From an uncultured euryarchaeote (GTDB lineage Archaea > Thermoplasmatota > Poseidoniia > Poseidoniales > Thalassarchaeaceae): a DNA stretch of 6,584 nucleotides. Below, one piece after another: positions 1-6,584 of the stretch (its first letter is position 1; the number at the start of each line of letters is the position of its first letter). The stretch is taken from positions 1 to 6,584 of the forward strand of contig CALEIW010000024.1 in NCBI GenBank assembly GCA_937876055.1, given 5' to 3'. The notes under the pieces were generated by a model that did not search any database, had not been told where the DNA came from, and saw nothing but the letters and a program-made list of their open reading frames with translations. The position numbers and the translations under genes were made by a program.

Positions 1-1329
1 GAGAGCATGAGGCGCATCGGCTGGAATTCCCATGCAGCTGTTTGGATCCAGTATCAAGGCCAAGAGTGTGTGATGACGGACACGTTTTCCGATTTCAGAA
101 GTTAGGAGGGCTCGGGCTCGATTTTCACAATCTTTCCAGGTATCACGCAAGTTCTCTTTGTACGGACTGTCGAGCTTCGTGTACGAGTTGACTCCCGCCG
201 GCCAAGCATTCGAATTCGGTAATTTTCCAGATGAGAATGCCTTCCAATCGTCCTTCAGTAAGCCACTTCCAGCGATGCAATTGAAGACTCGGCTAAGCCA
301 CACCAAGCGCTCCCAATCGTCATCTGGGGGGCCCGCGTCTGATAGCCTTGCGAGCAAGTCTATTCGGGTACCTGCGTCCCATGCTCCTCCGTTCACGAGT
401 CCACCCAGATTGGCTCTTGTGGCATCGACGAAATCCTCCATTATCGGATGAATATTCATGACGATTTCGTCGATGTCTTCGCTTCTAATCGAAGCCATGA
501 TGCGTTGATGAAGCAAAGCCGGATCGATTCGGTTATTCTGGTCCAGCAGGCCGCGCTGTCCTTCTGCGATGAAGATCGAGTTGGATATCAGAGGGCTGAG
601 AATCTTGGTTGCGCGAAATCTTCCGGCATAATGCTGGGAGATTCTATCGCGAGCCGCGAGAACTGATGCAACCTCTTCGGAAGGGATTCCGGCATCGACG
701 GCATCACCGAATAGATTGCTTGAATTGGGTAGGCGCCAGAGTGTGTTTACCGCTTGTTCGACGATTCGCAGAATCTCGGATTCGGTCACCACATCGTCGC
801 CTAAGCCGTCGCCCAGCAAGCTTCGGTATGGGGCGACGAGTTGATTGAAGAAGGAGTCGATAGTGCCTATCGGAGCATCTTCCAACAACATTAGTAGTTG
901 CTCCGAAAAACCTTCACTAGTAATCCGTGGATCGGCATCATATTCGCTTGAGCTGCCGAATGAACCGGGTCGCAGACGTGCGATTTTCTGTCGTAATTTA
1001 TCACGCATCTGGTCTGCAGCTGCGACTGTGAATGTCAGTAGAACGACCTCCGCTGGAAGTAGTCCATCCCAATCCTGTAGATCCTCTCGCTCTGCAGCCG
1101 GCGCGGTGATGGTACCGCCGGGCAACTTCCTAGGCCGCTCGGGTTTGGGTAGGATTCGCGTCGCACGTTGGTCTTGGTCGAGGTAATGTTGGATTACTCG
1201 CTGGACGATGGTCATCGTCTTGCCAGTTCCCGCTCCAGCGTCAATGACGATGTGAGCGTCGAGATTGAGAGCCAGACGCTGGCCCGTGTTCAGGATTATC
1301 TCCTGCTCGGAACTTTGTTCCTCGCTCAT
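1..1329 (-). CDS. UvrD/AddA-like superfamily 1 DNA helicase, N-terminal 443 residues (partial, continues past the left edge)
   Basis: This is the open frame from an ATG at 1329 down to base 1, 443 codons without a stop, so the C-terminal part lies outside the window. It starts like UvrD-family helicases: a Q-motif-like LNTGQ (residues 13-17), then a perfect Walker A, GAGTGKT (residues 32-38, catalytic Lys37). Motif Ia is VVLLTFTVAAADQMRDKL (residues 95-112), and a motif Ib-like GTIDSFFNQL lies at 155-164. Walker B and the later motifs would lie beyond the edge. By family knowledge it is a DNA-dependent ATPase translocating on single-stranded DNA. The AddB-like gene immediately upstream overlaps it by four bases, which makes an AddA-type motor subunit more likely than a lone UvrD or Rep. 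About 62 residues separate the Walker A Lys from motif Ia, longer than in typical UvrD. Whether it carries its own C-terminal nuclease, as AddA does, cannot be seen. The SF1 helicase call is firm; the AddA assignment is inference. Confidence 0.88.
   Translation of the reverse strand, partial: MSEEQSSEQEIILNTGQRLALNLDAHIVIDAGAGTGKTMTIVQRVIQHYLDQDQRATRILPKPERPRKLPGGTITAPAAEREDLQDWDGLLPAEVVLLTFTVAAADQMRDKLRQKIARLRPGSFGSSSEYDADPRITSEGFSEQLLMLLEDAPIGTIDSFFNQLVAPYRSLLGDGLGDDVVTESEILRIVEQAVNTLWRLPNSSNLFGDAVDAGIPSEEVASVLAARDRISQHYAGRFRATKILSPLISNSIFIAEGQRGLLDQNNRIDPALLHQRIMASIRSEDIDEIVMNIHPIMEDFVDATRANLGGLVNGGAWDAGTRIDLLARLSDAGPPDDDWERLVWLSRVFNCIAGSGLLKDDWKAFSSGKLPNSNAWPAGVNSYTKLDSPYKENLRDTWKDCENRARALLTSEIGKRVRHHTLLALILDPNSCMGIPADAPHAL
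1326..1329 (-). other. ATGA stop/start overlap coupling the AddB-like and AddA-like genes
   Basis: The TGA stop of the nuclease gene (1328-1326) shares bases with the ATG of the helicase gene (1329-1327). Four-base ATGA overlaps usually mean translational coupling in one mRNA, which suits two subunits of one complex made in fixed ratio. The overlap is seen directly; the coupling is inferred. Confidence 0.85.
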
Positions 1330-4300
1330 CGGTCGTCCCCCTTGTAGCGAACATTGCAGACCGATTGCACCTGGCAGAATTGACACGCCCCCTTGCTTGG
1401 AGTCGGGTGGACTCTTCCAGCCGCAGCACCGGCTGCAGCAGAGAGGGCGGTTGAGAGTCGTTGGGCGAGCCAAGCGCGGAATGGATCACTGGTGGGTTCC
1501 TGATCTTCGTCGGGGAATCTGTAGCGAGAGGGGGTTTGCGGTTTTCGGGTATCTCCCATCGCCAGATTCGTAGAGCCGTCAGCGATGTTCTGTGAAACCT
1601 CGAGGAAGTGATCTGTATCATGGCCGATGACGCTGATACCTACCGCCACGACGAGGTCTCCTGGGTGGGCGACCTCCCAAGCTCGGGCGTAGAGTGCTAA
1701 TTGCAACTCTTCAAGCAGACCTATTCTGTGCCTATTATGCGGCTCTCCCTCGCTGGTTTTGATGTCGCGGATGATAATTTGCCGGCGGGGCTTCCAATCG
1801 CTTCCTTCCAGCCGCAGTGGGGCGATTTCGCAGGAGCCGGATTCGTCTACCAGCGTCATCTTCTCATCGAATGGCAATAGGTCAACGCGGTCGATCTGCC
1901 CGCGCATTCTGAGGGCGGGCAACTCTACCTGCTCTGGACTCGTCAATTCTACAGGCAAGGTGATTTCAAGGCCGTCCGAATCGTGGCTTAGGGCCTCCCA
2001 TTCTGTAGCGATTGGAATGGTTCCATCGATCCTTTGCTCGGCGTGTATCATTCGGCCGATCCGTCCCGCGGGTTGAATGGGAATTGATTCTCGTAGCCAA
2101 TCCAACCACTCTTCACGACTGAATCCCGTGAGTGAGCGCAAGCGTGAGGACGATACCGCATCGGTGCGTTCCAGCCACGGCGCAAGCCTCGCCAATTCCT
2201 CAAGTGCGATAGATTGTAACTGCTCCAAACTCAGTCCGCTAGATGCGATGTTCACAGGTAGGCCTGAGTTCTCTATGTCCTCGATGCTGCGCTCGATTCC
2301 CTGCTCTATCCCGAGGATTATCTCCAACAATTGATGGTGAACCTCGTGTAGTAGATTTCCTTGCACGCGCGAATCCAAATCTTCGCGCTGACGCTCCTCC
2401 TCTTCCACTGAAAGACCGCGCGAAAGCCATCCTCGTCGCGGGCAGGTAACCCATTCTTTGAGTCGGCTTGCAGACCAGATATCAACCGACTGCCCCGCTC
2501 CCTCAAGATGACCATGGCGGGAGTCGAATGGGGCGGAGCCCGTCGATTCTGGAATAAGGGGACGAGGATCTATACTGACTCGACGATCACCTCCGATGAC
2601 CGGCCAATGTGCTGCTTTGCGTGCTGTGATGGCATTTTTGCCTCGATGTTGACGGAGGAGGAGGTTCTTGTCTACGGCCCAGATGTGAGGGCTGGCTTCG
2701 GCTGGTAGGTACCCTTCATCATTAGTGATTCTCGGTTGCCTTCTCTCTCGGTCGTCTTGGATTTCGACGTCGATCGGGATGGTTATCGCTGATGGGTTCA
2801 GCGCTGTGCGCGAAGGAGGTTGCATCCTTTGCAATTCGTTTCCATCGGACCAGCGCTGGCTTCGTGCATCGTTCTCTCTTCCCGGTGATTCCTCAAGAAG
2901 AGGGGCTTGGGAATCTGGACTGTTTTGCTTGGCCCACTCTCTTATCGGTGCGGCTACCGGAGTGGATTTGTCCTTGCTCGGGTCGAGGATGATAATCTCG
3001 CCGCGGGCCGCACTCAGCAGATGATGGAGATGGTGTCGTGCTTCTCGGATAGGCCCGTCTGGTCGAAGAATTCCTAATTCGTGCCTCTGTTCCTCGCCAA
3101 TGAATGGCACTTTCGGCACACTTAGGTCCCAAGATGTGCTCGATACGTTGGCGAGGATGATTAGGTCTGCTGTGCAGCCTAGTGCTCCAGCGGGGGTCAT
3201 CAAGCGGATATTGTCTCGGCTGTTTCCACCGTCGGAGCGTATCGGCGTAGAGGAAATCAAAGTGGAGAATTCCTCGACCCAATCCAAACCATTCTGCGGA
3301 CTGAGTTGGCCGGTGGTCGTCTGCATTCTGCGCAGCCTTGAATGTGAATCAACTAGGTTTTGGACGACTGCGGCGGAGAGTACTGATGATCCGTCCGCTG
3401 CTTCGATTCCTGCGGTTAGATCAACTCTAGATAGTGCCGCAGTCAGCCATTCATCAGCGGTCGTGGTGTTATTAGCAACTGGGAGATGCTGACCGCTATG
3501 GCAACCTCGCCATAATTCGCGGTCAGCCAGTACGGTCCGGTCGTATTCGGCTAACAGCGCCTGATTTGAATGCGCCAGCGAGAGCAACCACCATTGCGCT
3601 GCTTCCTTTCTTCGACCCTTGATTGGATCTGTCTCCTCACGCGCCAATGTGACTAACCATCTCTCGAGCGCACCTGCTCCACCGAGGAGGTGGTCACCGC
3701 GGGCCGATTCGGTCAGAAGGTCTGCATCGGCCTCGGGGACTAAATCAGATATGCTCGGGTGTGCTGGCGATTCATCGAATAGCCTGAGAGAGCGCTGCAG
3801 AGCCAGTACTCGTAGGTTCTCCAACGACCAAGCATTCGGTCCATGGCAGATTCCTGCTAGCCCCGATAACCAATGCCCCAACGGCTCGCTCGAAGCCATC
3901 GATTCACCCTCGACTAGAGTCGTTCCGATGTCAGCCAAGGCACGGCTCCATTCGTAGGAATCCTCATCAGAGGTCGGGTCGATAATGAGGATGTTACTCT
4001 CCGGGTCGACCCGCAATTGCTCAGCAATCAGTCTGGTCGCCAGAGGTATGGAGTGAGATTCTCTCTGCAATCGATAACGCCGGTGTGCTGATCGGGCAAT
4101 CTGATTTGAGATATCGACAATCTCATGGTCGGGAACCCACGGAATATCTGACAGATTCTTCACCGCATAATCGTCCTGTAATAACAAGCCGTACTCTCCA
4201 AGTCGATGAGAACCCGGATATGCCAATTGGTGGATTGGTCGATGGTGGGAAATGGCAGAAAGTAATTCGTAGTGACACGCCGGCATCACTGGCGAGTGAT

Positions 4301-4943
4301 CAAGCATGATTATTCCCTCGACCTCGGCTAGGCTGAACGGTGTTGAACCGGCTTCCAGCGCCTGGTTCAGTCCGTCGATAACACGGCTCGTCACAAAGTC
4401 AGGATGTGTCCCGCCGAGTGACTCCTCAAGTCTGCGCAAAACGCGCGAGAAACCATCGATTCCAGCCCCTTCCCATTCGTCCAATTTATCCTCGCGCGCA
4501 AGTACTGAATGCAGTGTAGCCAGCGCGCGAGTCTTATTCCGATTCCATGACAAATCAGGAATCGGGTGCATAATCGGAAACTCCAGCTGTGCAGCAGCAT
4601 CCGCACAAGCGGCATCCAACACCAAGCTCCAGCCGCCAGACAAAGACAGCACGCGCGGCATCCGCAAATCCGCCAAGAGAGATTTCTCAAGAGATTCTAG
4701 GGTGTGGTGCAGAGTCCTGTCAATCACCAAACCCTCATCGGCGAGCCGCTCAAGATTCTCCCGCCTCGCCTCCTCCCCCGCATACAATACCAGTACACGA
4801 GGCGGGCCACCCTTGGAACGCATTCGAGGGTCGCAACTCTGGGCGCGCATGTGGTCCAGTAACCATGCGGGGAGGGGTCCGGGTGCCACCTTCTCATGCG
4901 TCAAAGACAAGCCCACTTCCAAAATCGAGACCCCACGGAGCAT
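1326..4943 (-). CDS. AddB-like helicase-nuclease subunit with a PD-(D/E)XK (RecB-family) nuclease domain and a probable Fe-S cluster
   Basis: This 1205-residue protein is close to the usual AddB size (about 1150-1200). The C-terminal third is a RecB-type nuclease: GNLLH (His866), GQIDRVD (Asp1018), RDIKT (Asp1060, Lys1062) and QLALY (Gln1081, Tyr1085). Cys834 in TCPRRGWL and the terminal C1187-X2-C1190-X5-C1196 match the 4Fe-4S arrangement known in AddB. Residues 576-655 resemble AddB motifs V-VI: a 'GALGCTADLIILANV' stretch, then an R-E-A-R...SAARGEIIIL helix-strand. At the N-terminus, where a Walker A would sit, there is only VLVLYAGEEARREN (about 50-63), with no GxGKT, so this helicase domain is probably inactive for ATP hydrolysis. 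Residues 656-820 look like a charged, proline-rich linker. The ATG at 4943 is preceded directly by an in-frame TAG and has no Shine-Dalgarno; Met32 or Met41 are alternative starts. Expected role: the nuclease partner of the downstream helicase in DNA end resection. The nuclease call is firm; AddB orthology is likely but not proven. Confidence 0.88.
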   Translation of the reverse strand: MLRGVSILEVGLSLTHEKVAPGPLPAWLLDHMRAQSCDPRMRSKGGPPRVLVLYAGEEARRENLERLADEGLVIDRTLHHTLESLEKSLLADLRMPRVLSLSGGWSLVLDAACADAAAQLEFPIMHPIPDLSWNRNKTRALATLHSVLAREDKLDEWEGAGIDGFSRVLRRLEESLGGTHPDFVTSRVIDGLNQALEAGSTPFSLAEVEGIIMLDHSPVMPACHYELLSAISHHRPIHQLAYPGSHRLGEYGLLLQDDYAVKNLSDIPWVPDHEIVDISNQIARSAHRRYRLQRESHSIPLATRLIAEQLRVDPESNILIIDPTSDEDSYEWSRALADIGTTLVEGESMASSEPLGHWLSGLAGICHGPNAWSLENLRVLALQRSLRLFDESPAHPSISDLVPEADADLLTESARGDHLLGGAGALERWLVTLAREETDPIKGRRKEAAQWWLLSLAHSNQALLAEYDRTVLADRELWRGCHSGQHLPVANNTTTADEWLTAALSRVDLTAGIEAADGSSVLSAAVVQNLVDSHSRLRRMQTTTGQLSPQNGLDWVEEFSTLISSTPIRSDGGNSRDNIRLMTPAGALGCTADLIILANVSSTSWDLSVPKVPFIGEEQRHELGILRPDGPIREARHHLHHLLSAARGEIIILDPSKDKSTPVAAPIREWAKQNSPDSQAPLLEESPGRENDARSQRWSDGNELQRMQPPSRTALNPSAITIPIDVEIQDDRERRQPRITNDEGYLPAEASPHIWAVDKNLLLRQHRGKNAITARKAAHWPVIGGDRRVSIDPRPLIPESTGSAPFDSRHGHLEGAGQSVDIWSASRLKEWVTCPRRGWLSRGLSVEEEERQREDLDSRVQGNLLHEVHHQLLEIILGIEQGIERSIEDIENSGLPVNIASSGLSLEQLQSIALEELARLAPWLERTDAVSSSRLRSLTGFSREEWLDWLRESIPIQPAGRIGRMIHAEQRIDGTIPIATEWEALSHDSDGLEITLPVELTSPEQVELPALRMRGQIDRVDLLPFDEKMTLVDESGSCEIAPLRLEGSDWKPRRQIIIRDIKTSEGEPHNRHRIGLLEELQLALYARAWEVAHPGDLVVAVGISVIGHDTDHFLEVSQNIADGSTNLAMGDTRKPQTPSRYRFPDEDQEPTSDPFRAWLAQRLSTALSAAAGAAAGRVHPTPSKGACQFCQVQSVCNVRYKGDDR

Positions 4944-4960
4944 CTACGATGATTTGAGGA

Positions 4961-4984
4961 GGTTCTTGAACCCGCCGATGGGTT
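4961..4984 (-). repeat. Short overlapping inverted repeats in the gap before the AddB-like gene
   Basis: The 57-base gap 4944-5000 holds GGTTC-TT-GAACC at 4961-4972 (plus-strand reading) and AACCC-GCCGAT-GGGTT at 4969-4984. The two share the central AACC, so in RNA the hairpins would exclude each other. They lie 18 to 41 bases upstream of the ATG at 4943 and could be an operator, a weak terminator or attenuator for the upstream gene, or chance. The stems are only five base pairs, with no following T-run on the transcribed strand, so I give this low weight. No convincing TATA box or Shine-Dalgarno was seen in the gap. Confidence 0.25.
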
Positions 4985-5000
4985 AGGCTCAGAATTGCCC

Positions 5001-5930
5001 TTATTGGTGTCGACTTCTTACTAGGGGGGCGGCGGCCAGTAGCGACAATAGGGTGGCCATTCCTACCCCTGGTAAACTATCGTGGAAACTATTGCCGCCT
5101 TCTTTTTCGATTTCCCAATCGATTAGTAATACGGCTTTCATATCTTCACCATCCCAAGTTTCTGGAACGTCAAGAATTACTGTTCCATTGGTCCCAGAAA
5201 GCTGGTTTGCTGCATGATTTACATGCAGATAATCTTCTAGATTATTACTCCCATCTTGGAAATTTGCTGTATCCTCGACAAAAAGAATCCATGGAGTTGT
5301 GGTCTGTGTTGGACAATCGTCAGCGCAAGAAAAATCTAGATTATCGAAGTTCCAAGAAAAACTCGCTCCATTTTCACTGAAAGATACTGAGAAATCGATT
5401 GCCCCCCCAGTAAACCAAGCACGATTCCCAACCTGCAATGATTGTGAATAATCATCAACTAATGAAGCGCCTTTTGCTCTTGAACCGGTATGTAAACGCT
5501 GACCATCTACTACCAAACTAGGGGCTATTCTCTCCTCTCCAGCAACTGATTTTGAAGACTCTCCATAGTGTTCTACCCACCTCTCCTCGGTGCTATTAGA
5601 ACCGAATGGGTCTTCGGGTTCTATCCAAACTCGGTGATAGTGGATAAGTACTGCATCAACATCCTCAACTGCCTCGCTCATGGCTTCCTCTGATGTTACG
5701 CAGTTTACGCACCAGGTTGCTGTGTATACCTCAACTATATTCGGCAGATCAACATAATCTGCGCTGGTGGTTGAATCGACTGTCCCATTACCCATTGGTA
5801 AGGTGAGTCCGCCAAATGTTCCAGCATCCTGCTGACCTCTAGCATCGAGCCAAATGGTTCCAGTCTCTGCGAGAGTTACCATGGGTGCTAGTAATAGAGC
5901 GGAGAGAAAGACCGCCAGAATGCTTCTCAT
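5001..5930 (-). CDS. Secreted thioredoxin-fold protein with CVNC active-site motif and C-terminal membrane/sorting tail
   Basis: This is a 309-residue exported protein. Residues 1-21 form a signal peptide: MR, then a hydrophobic core, then a likely cleavage after TLA. Residues 62-165 look like a thioredoxin-fold domain: IVEVYTATWCVNC carries the redox pair Cys74/Cys77 after the usual strand and Trp, and RIAPSLVVDG supplies the cis-Pro (Pro137) before a strand. Residues 170-275 are acidic and beta-rich. A segment near 213-240 (PWILFVEDT...YLHVNHAANQL) recalls the domain that follows thioredoxin in Omp28-like proteins. Another cysteine pair, Cys202/Cys206, could form a disulfide. The end, LPGVG plus about 13 hydrophobic residues plus RSRHQ, resembles archaeal PGF-CTERM-like or other C-terminal anchors. 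Expected role: thiol-disulfide exchange or substrate binding outside the cytoplasmic membrane; the partner is unknown. The ATG at 5930 follows the aldolase stop by 39 bases and has no clear Shine-Dalgarno. The fold and export are well supported; the exact function is not. Confidence 0.85.
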   Translation of the reverse strand: MRSILAVFLSALLLAPMVTLAETGTIWLDARGQQDAGTFGGLTLPMGNGTVDSTTSADYVDLPNIVEVYTATWCVNCVTSEEAMSEAVEDVDAVLIHYHRVWIEPEDPFGSNSTEERWVEHYGESSKSVAGEERIAPSLVVDGQRLHTGSRAKGASLVDDYSQSLQVGNRAWFTGGAIDFSVSFSENGASFSWNFDNLDFSCADDCPTQTTTPWILFVEDTANFQDGSNNLEDYLHVNHAANQLSGTNGTVILDVPETWDGEDMKAVLLIDWEIEKEGGNSFHDSLPGVGMATLLSLLAAAPLVRSRHQ

Positions 5931-5969
5931 CGAATCGGCGAAATCATTCTGGTGATGAAGGGTTCGCTA

Positions 5970-6584
5970 TTATTGCGTCGAAGAAAAGGCCGCAATCGTC
6001 CTTTCAATATCCTCATCGGTGATATGTAAATGAGTAACTGCTCTCACCTGTGAATCATGAATATCGATGATGTCAACACCTTGTTCAGCGAGTGATGATA
6101 CAACTGATTTTGCGGCTCCTTCAGGTGTTGAAATTAGCACTATGTTTGAATGAACTGCATCTAATTCTACGGAGTAATTTGGCATTTCATTAATCGCTAC
6201 TGCTAGCCTCTTTGCTCGGACATGATCTTCAGCGAGCCGTTCCAAATTATTCTCCAAGGCATACAGTCCGCCTGCGGCGATGATTCCTGCTTGCCTCATA
6301 CCTCCTCCCAGCATCTTGCGGAACCTGTGGGCTCTGTCAATGAATTCCTTACTACCAACAAGAACCGAACCTACCGGAGCGCCTAGGCCCTTAGATAGAC
6401 AAATAGTCACGGTATCGAAATCTCTCACCATTCTCGCGGGATCGGTTCCTGATACCGCTACAGCGTTGAACAGTCGAGCTCCGTCCAAGTGTACATTGCA
6501 ATCATTTTCATGAGCGACTTGACAAATCTCATCGAGTATTTCTTGTGGATAAACTGAGCCTCCGCCTAGGTTTGATGTATTCTC
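5970..6584 (-). CDS. ltaE: Low-specificity L-threonine aldolase, C-terminal 204 residues (partial, begins beyond the right edge)
   Basis: The frame is open from base 6584 to a TAA at 5972-5970, giving about 60% of a protein whose family is usually 330-350 residues. The visible part begins with ENTSNLGGGSVYP and continues VHLDGARLFNAVA, the hallmark block in which the Asp contacts the pyridine nitrogen of PLP. CLSKGLGAPVGSVLVG follows, where Lys forms the internal aldimine, then GGGMRQAGIIAAGGLYAL with the substrate-contacting Arg. The C-terminal domain shows HSNIVLIS and RAVTHLHITDEDIERTI. By family knowledge the enzyme is a cytosolic fold-type I PLP enzyme that cleaves L-threonine or L-allo-threonine to glycine and acetaldehyde. 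The TTG at 6488 is not the start, since the conserved sequence continues upstream of it. Stereospecificity cannot be decided from this fragment. The gene lies 39 bases upstream of the secreted protein gene, with no evident functional link. Confidence 0.95.
   Translation of the reverse strand, partial: ENTSNLGGGSVYPQEILDEICQVAHENDCNVHLDGARLFNAVAVSGTDPARMVRDFDTVTICLSKGLGAPVGSVLVGSKEFIDRAHRFRKMLGGGMRQAGIIAAGGLYALENNLERLAEDHVRAKRLAVAINEMPNYSVELDAVHSNIVLISTPEGAAKSVVSSLAEQGVDIIDIHDSQVRAVTHLHITDEDIERTIAAFSSTQ

Noticed and set aside
158..1186. Series of short plus-strand frames at the left end
   Set aside because: The opposite strand is one uninterrupted helicase frame with Walker A and motif Ia in the right order, so these are antisense shadows.
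1241..1621. 126-codon minus-strand open frame spanning the AddB/AddA junction in another frame
   Set aside because: It overlaps the Fe-S cysteine end of the nuclease and the Walker A region of the helicase, both strongly conserved in their own frames. Its composition is Arg/Ser-rich, as expected of an off-frame reading.
1265..4309. Numerous 65-130 codon frames on the plus strand and off-frame minus strand
   Set aside because: All are covered by the two recognised genes, are low in recognisable motifs, and show no start context of their own.
4306..4986. 226-codon plus-strand open frame
   Set aside because: It lies opposite the N-terminus of the AddB-like gene, is Ser/Arg-rich without domain character, and the minus-strand protein here is coherent with the rest of a 1205-residue product. 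It is an antisense shadow.
5967..5975. AT-rich CAATAATAG (minus-strand sense) as a TATA box for the secreted protein gene
   Set aside because: It overlaps the aldolase stop codon and sits 37-45 bases upstream of the next ATG. The spacing is possible, but the match is poor and such short AT-rich strings are common, so I do not call a promoter.
6280..6513. 77-codon plus-strand frame over the aldolase
   Set aside because: It is antisense to the PLP-Lys and substrate-Arg blocks of the threonine aldolase and shows no features of its own.
1..6584. CRISPR array, tRNA, insertion sequence or toxin-antitoxin pair
   Set aside because: No spaced direct repeats, cloverleaf, terminal inverted repeats or small paired genes were found. 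Almost the whole window is covered by four coherent coding frames.

Overview
The window holds four protein-coding genes, all on the minus strand and packed tightly enough to be one transcription unit. Only about 96 bases are non-coding (two gaps of 39 and 57 bases). There is no RNA gene, mobile element or CRISPR array that I can see. Read in the direction of transcription the order is: the C-terminal part of a threonine aldolase (runs off the right edge), a secreted thioredoxin-like protein, a large AddB-like helicase-nuclease subunit, and the N-terminal part of a UvrD/AddA-like helicase (runs off the left edge).

The organism is probably an uncultured marine microbe. My best guess is a euryarchaeote of the Marine Group II / Poseidoniales type. 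The reasons are the secreted protein's layout (short signal peptide, acidic ectodomain, C-terminal 'PGVG' plus hydrophobic stretch plus short basic tail), the absence of Shine-Dalgarno sequences at the internal starts, and the compact gene packing with mixed GC. This is inference from style, and a bacterial origin cannot be excluded from the window alone.

Region 1-4943 is the main interest: an AddB-like gene followed by an AddA-like gene with an ATGA stop/start overlap. This is the same order as the addAB recombination operons of Firmicutes. The AddB-like protein (1205 aa) has a RecB-family PD-(D/E)XK nuclease domain with the four-cysteine iron-sulfur arrangement of AddB (one Cys upstream, then C-X2-C-X5-C). 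It also has a degenerate SF1 helicase body without a recognisable Walker A. The AddA-like protein has an intact Walker A and should supply the ATPase motor. Together they would process double-strand DNA ends for recombination or degrade foreign linear DNA.

Region 5001-6584 is visibly richer in A+T and holds two genes unrelated to DNA repair: an exported disulfide/thioredoxin-fold protein and a PLP enzyme of glycine/threonine metabolism. Their closeness to the nuclease pair may only reflect compact genome packing.
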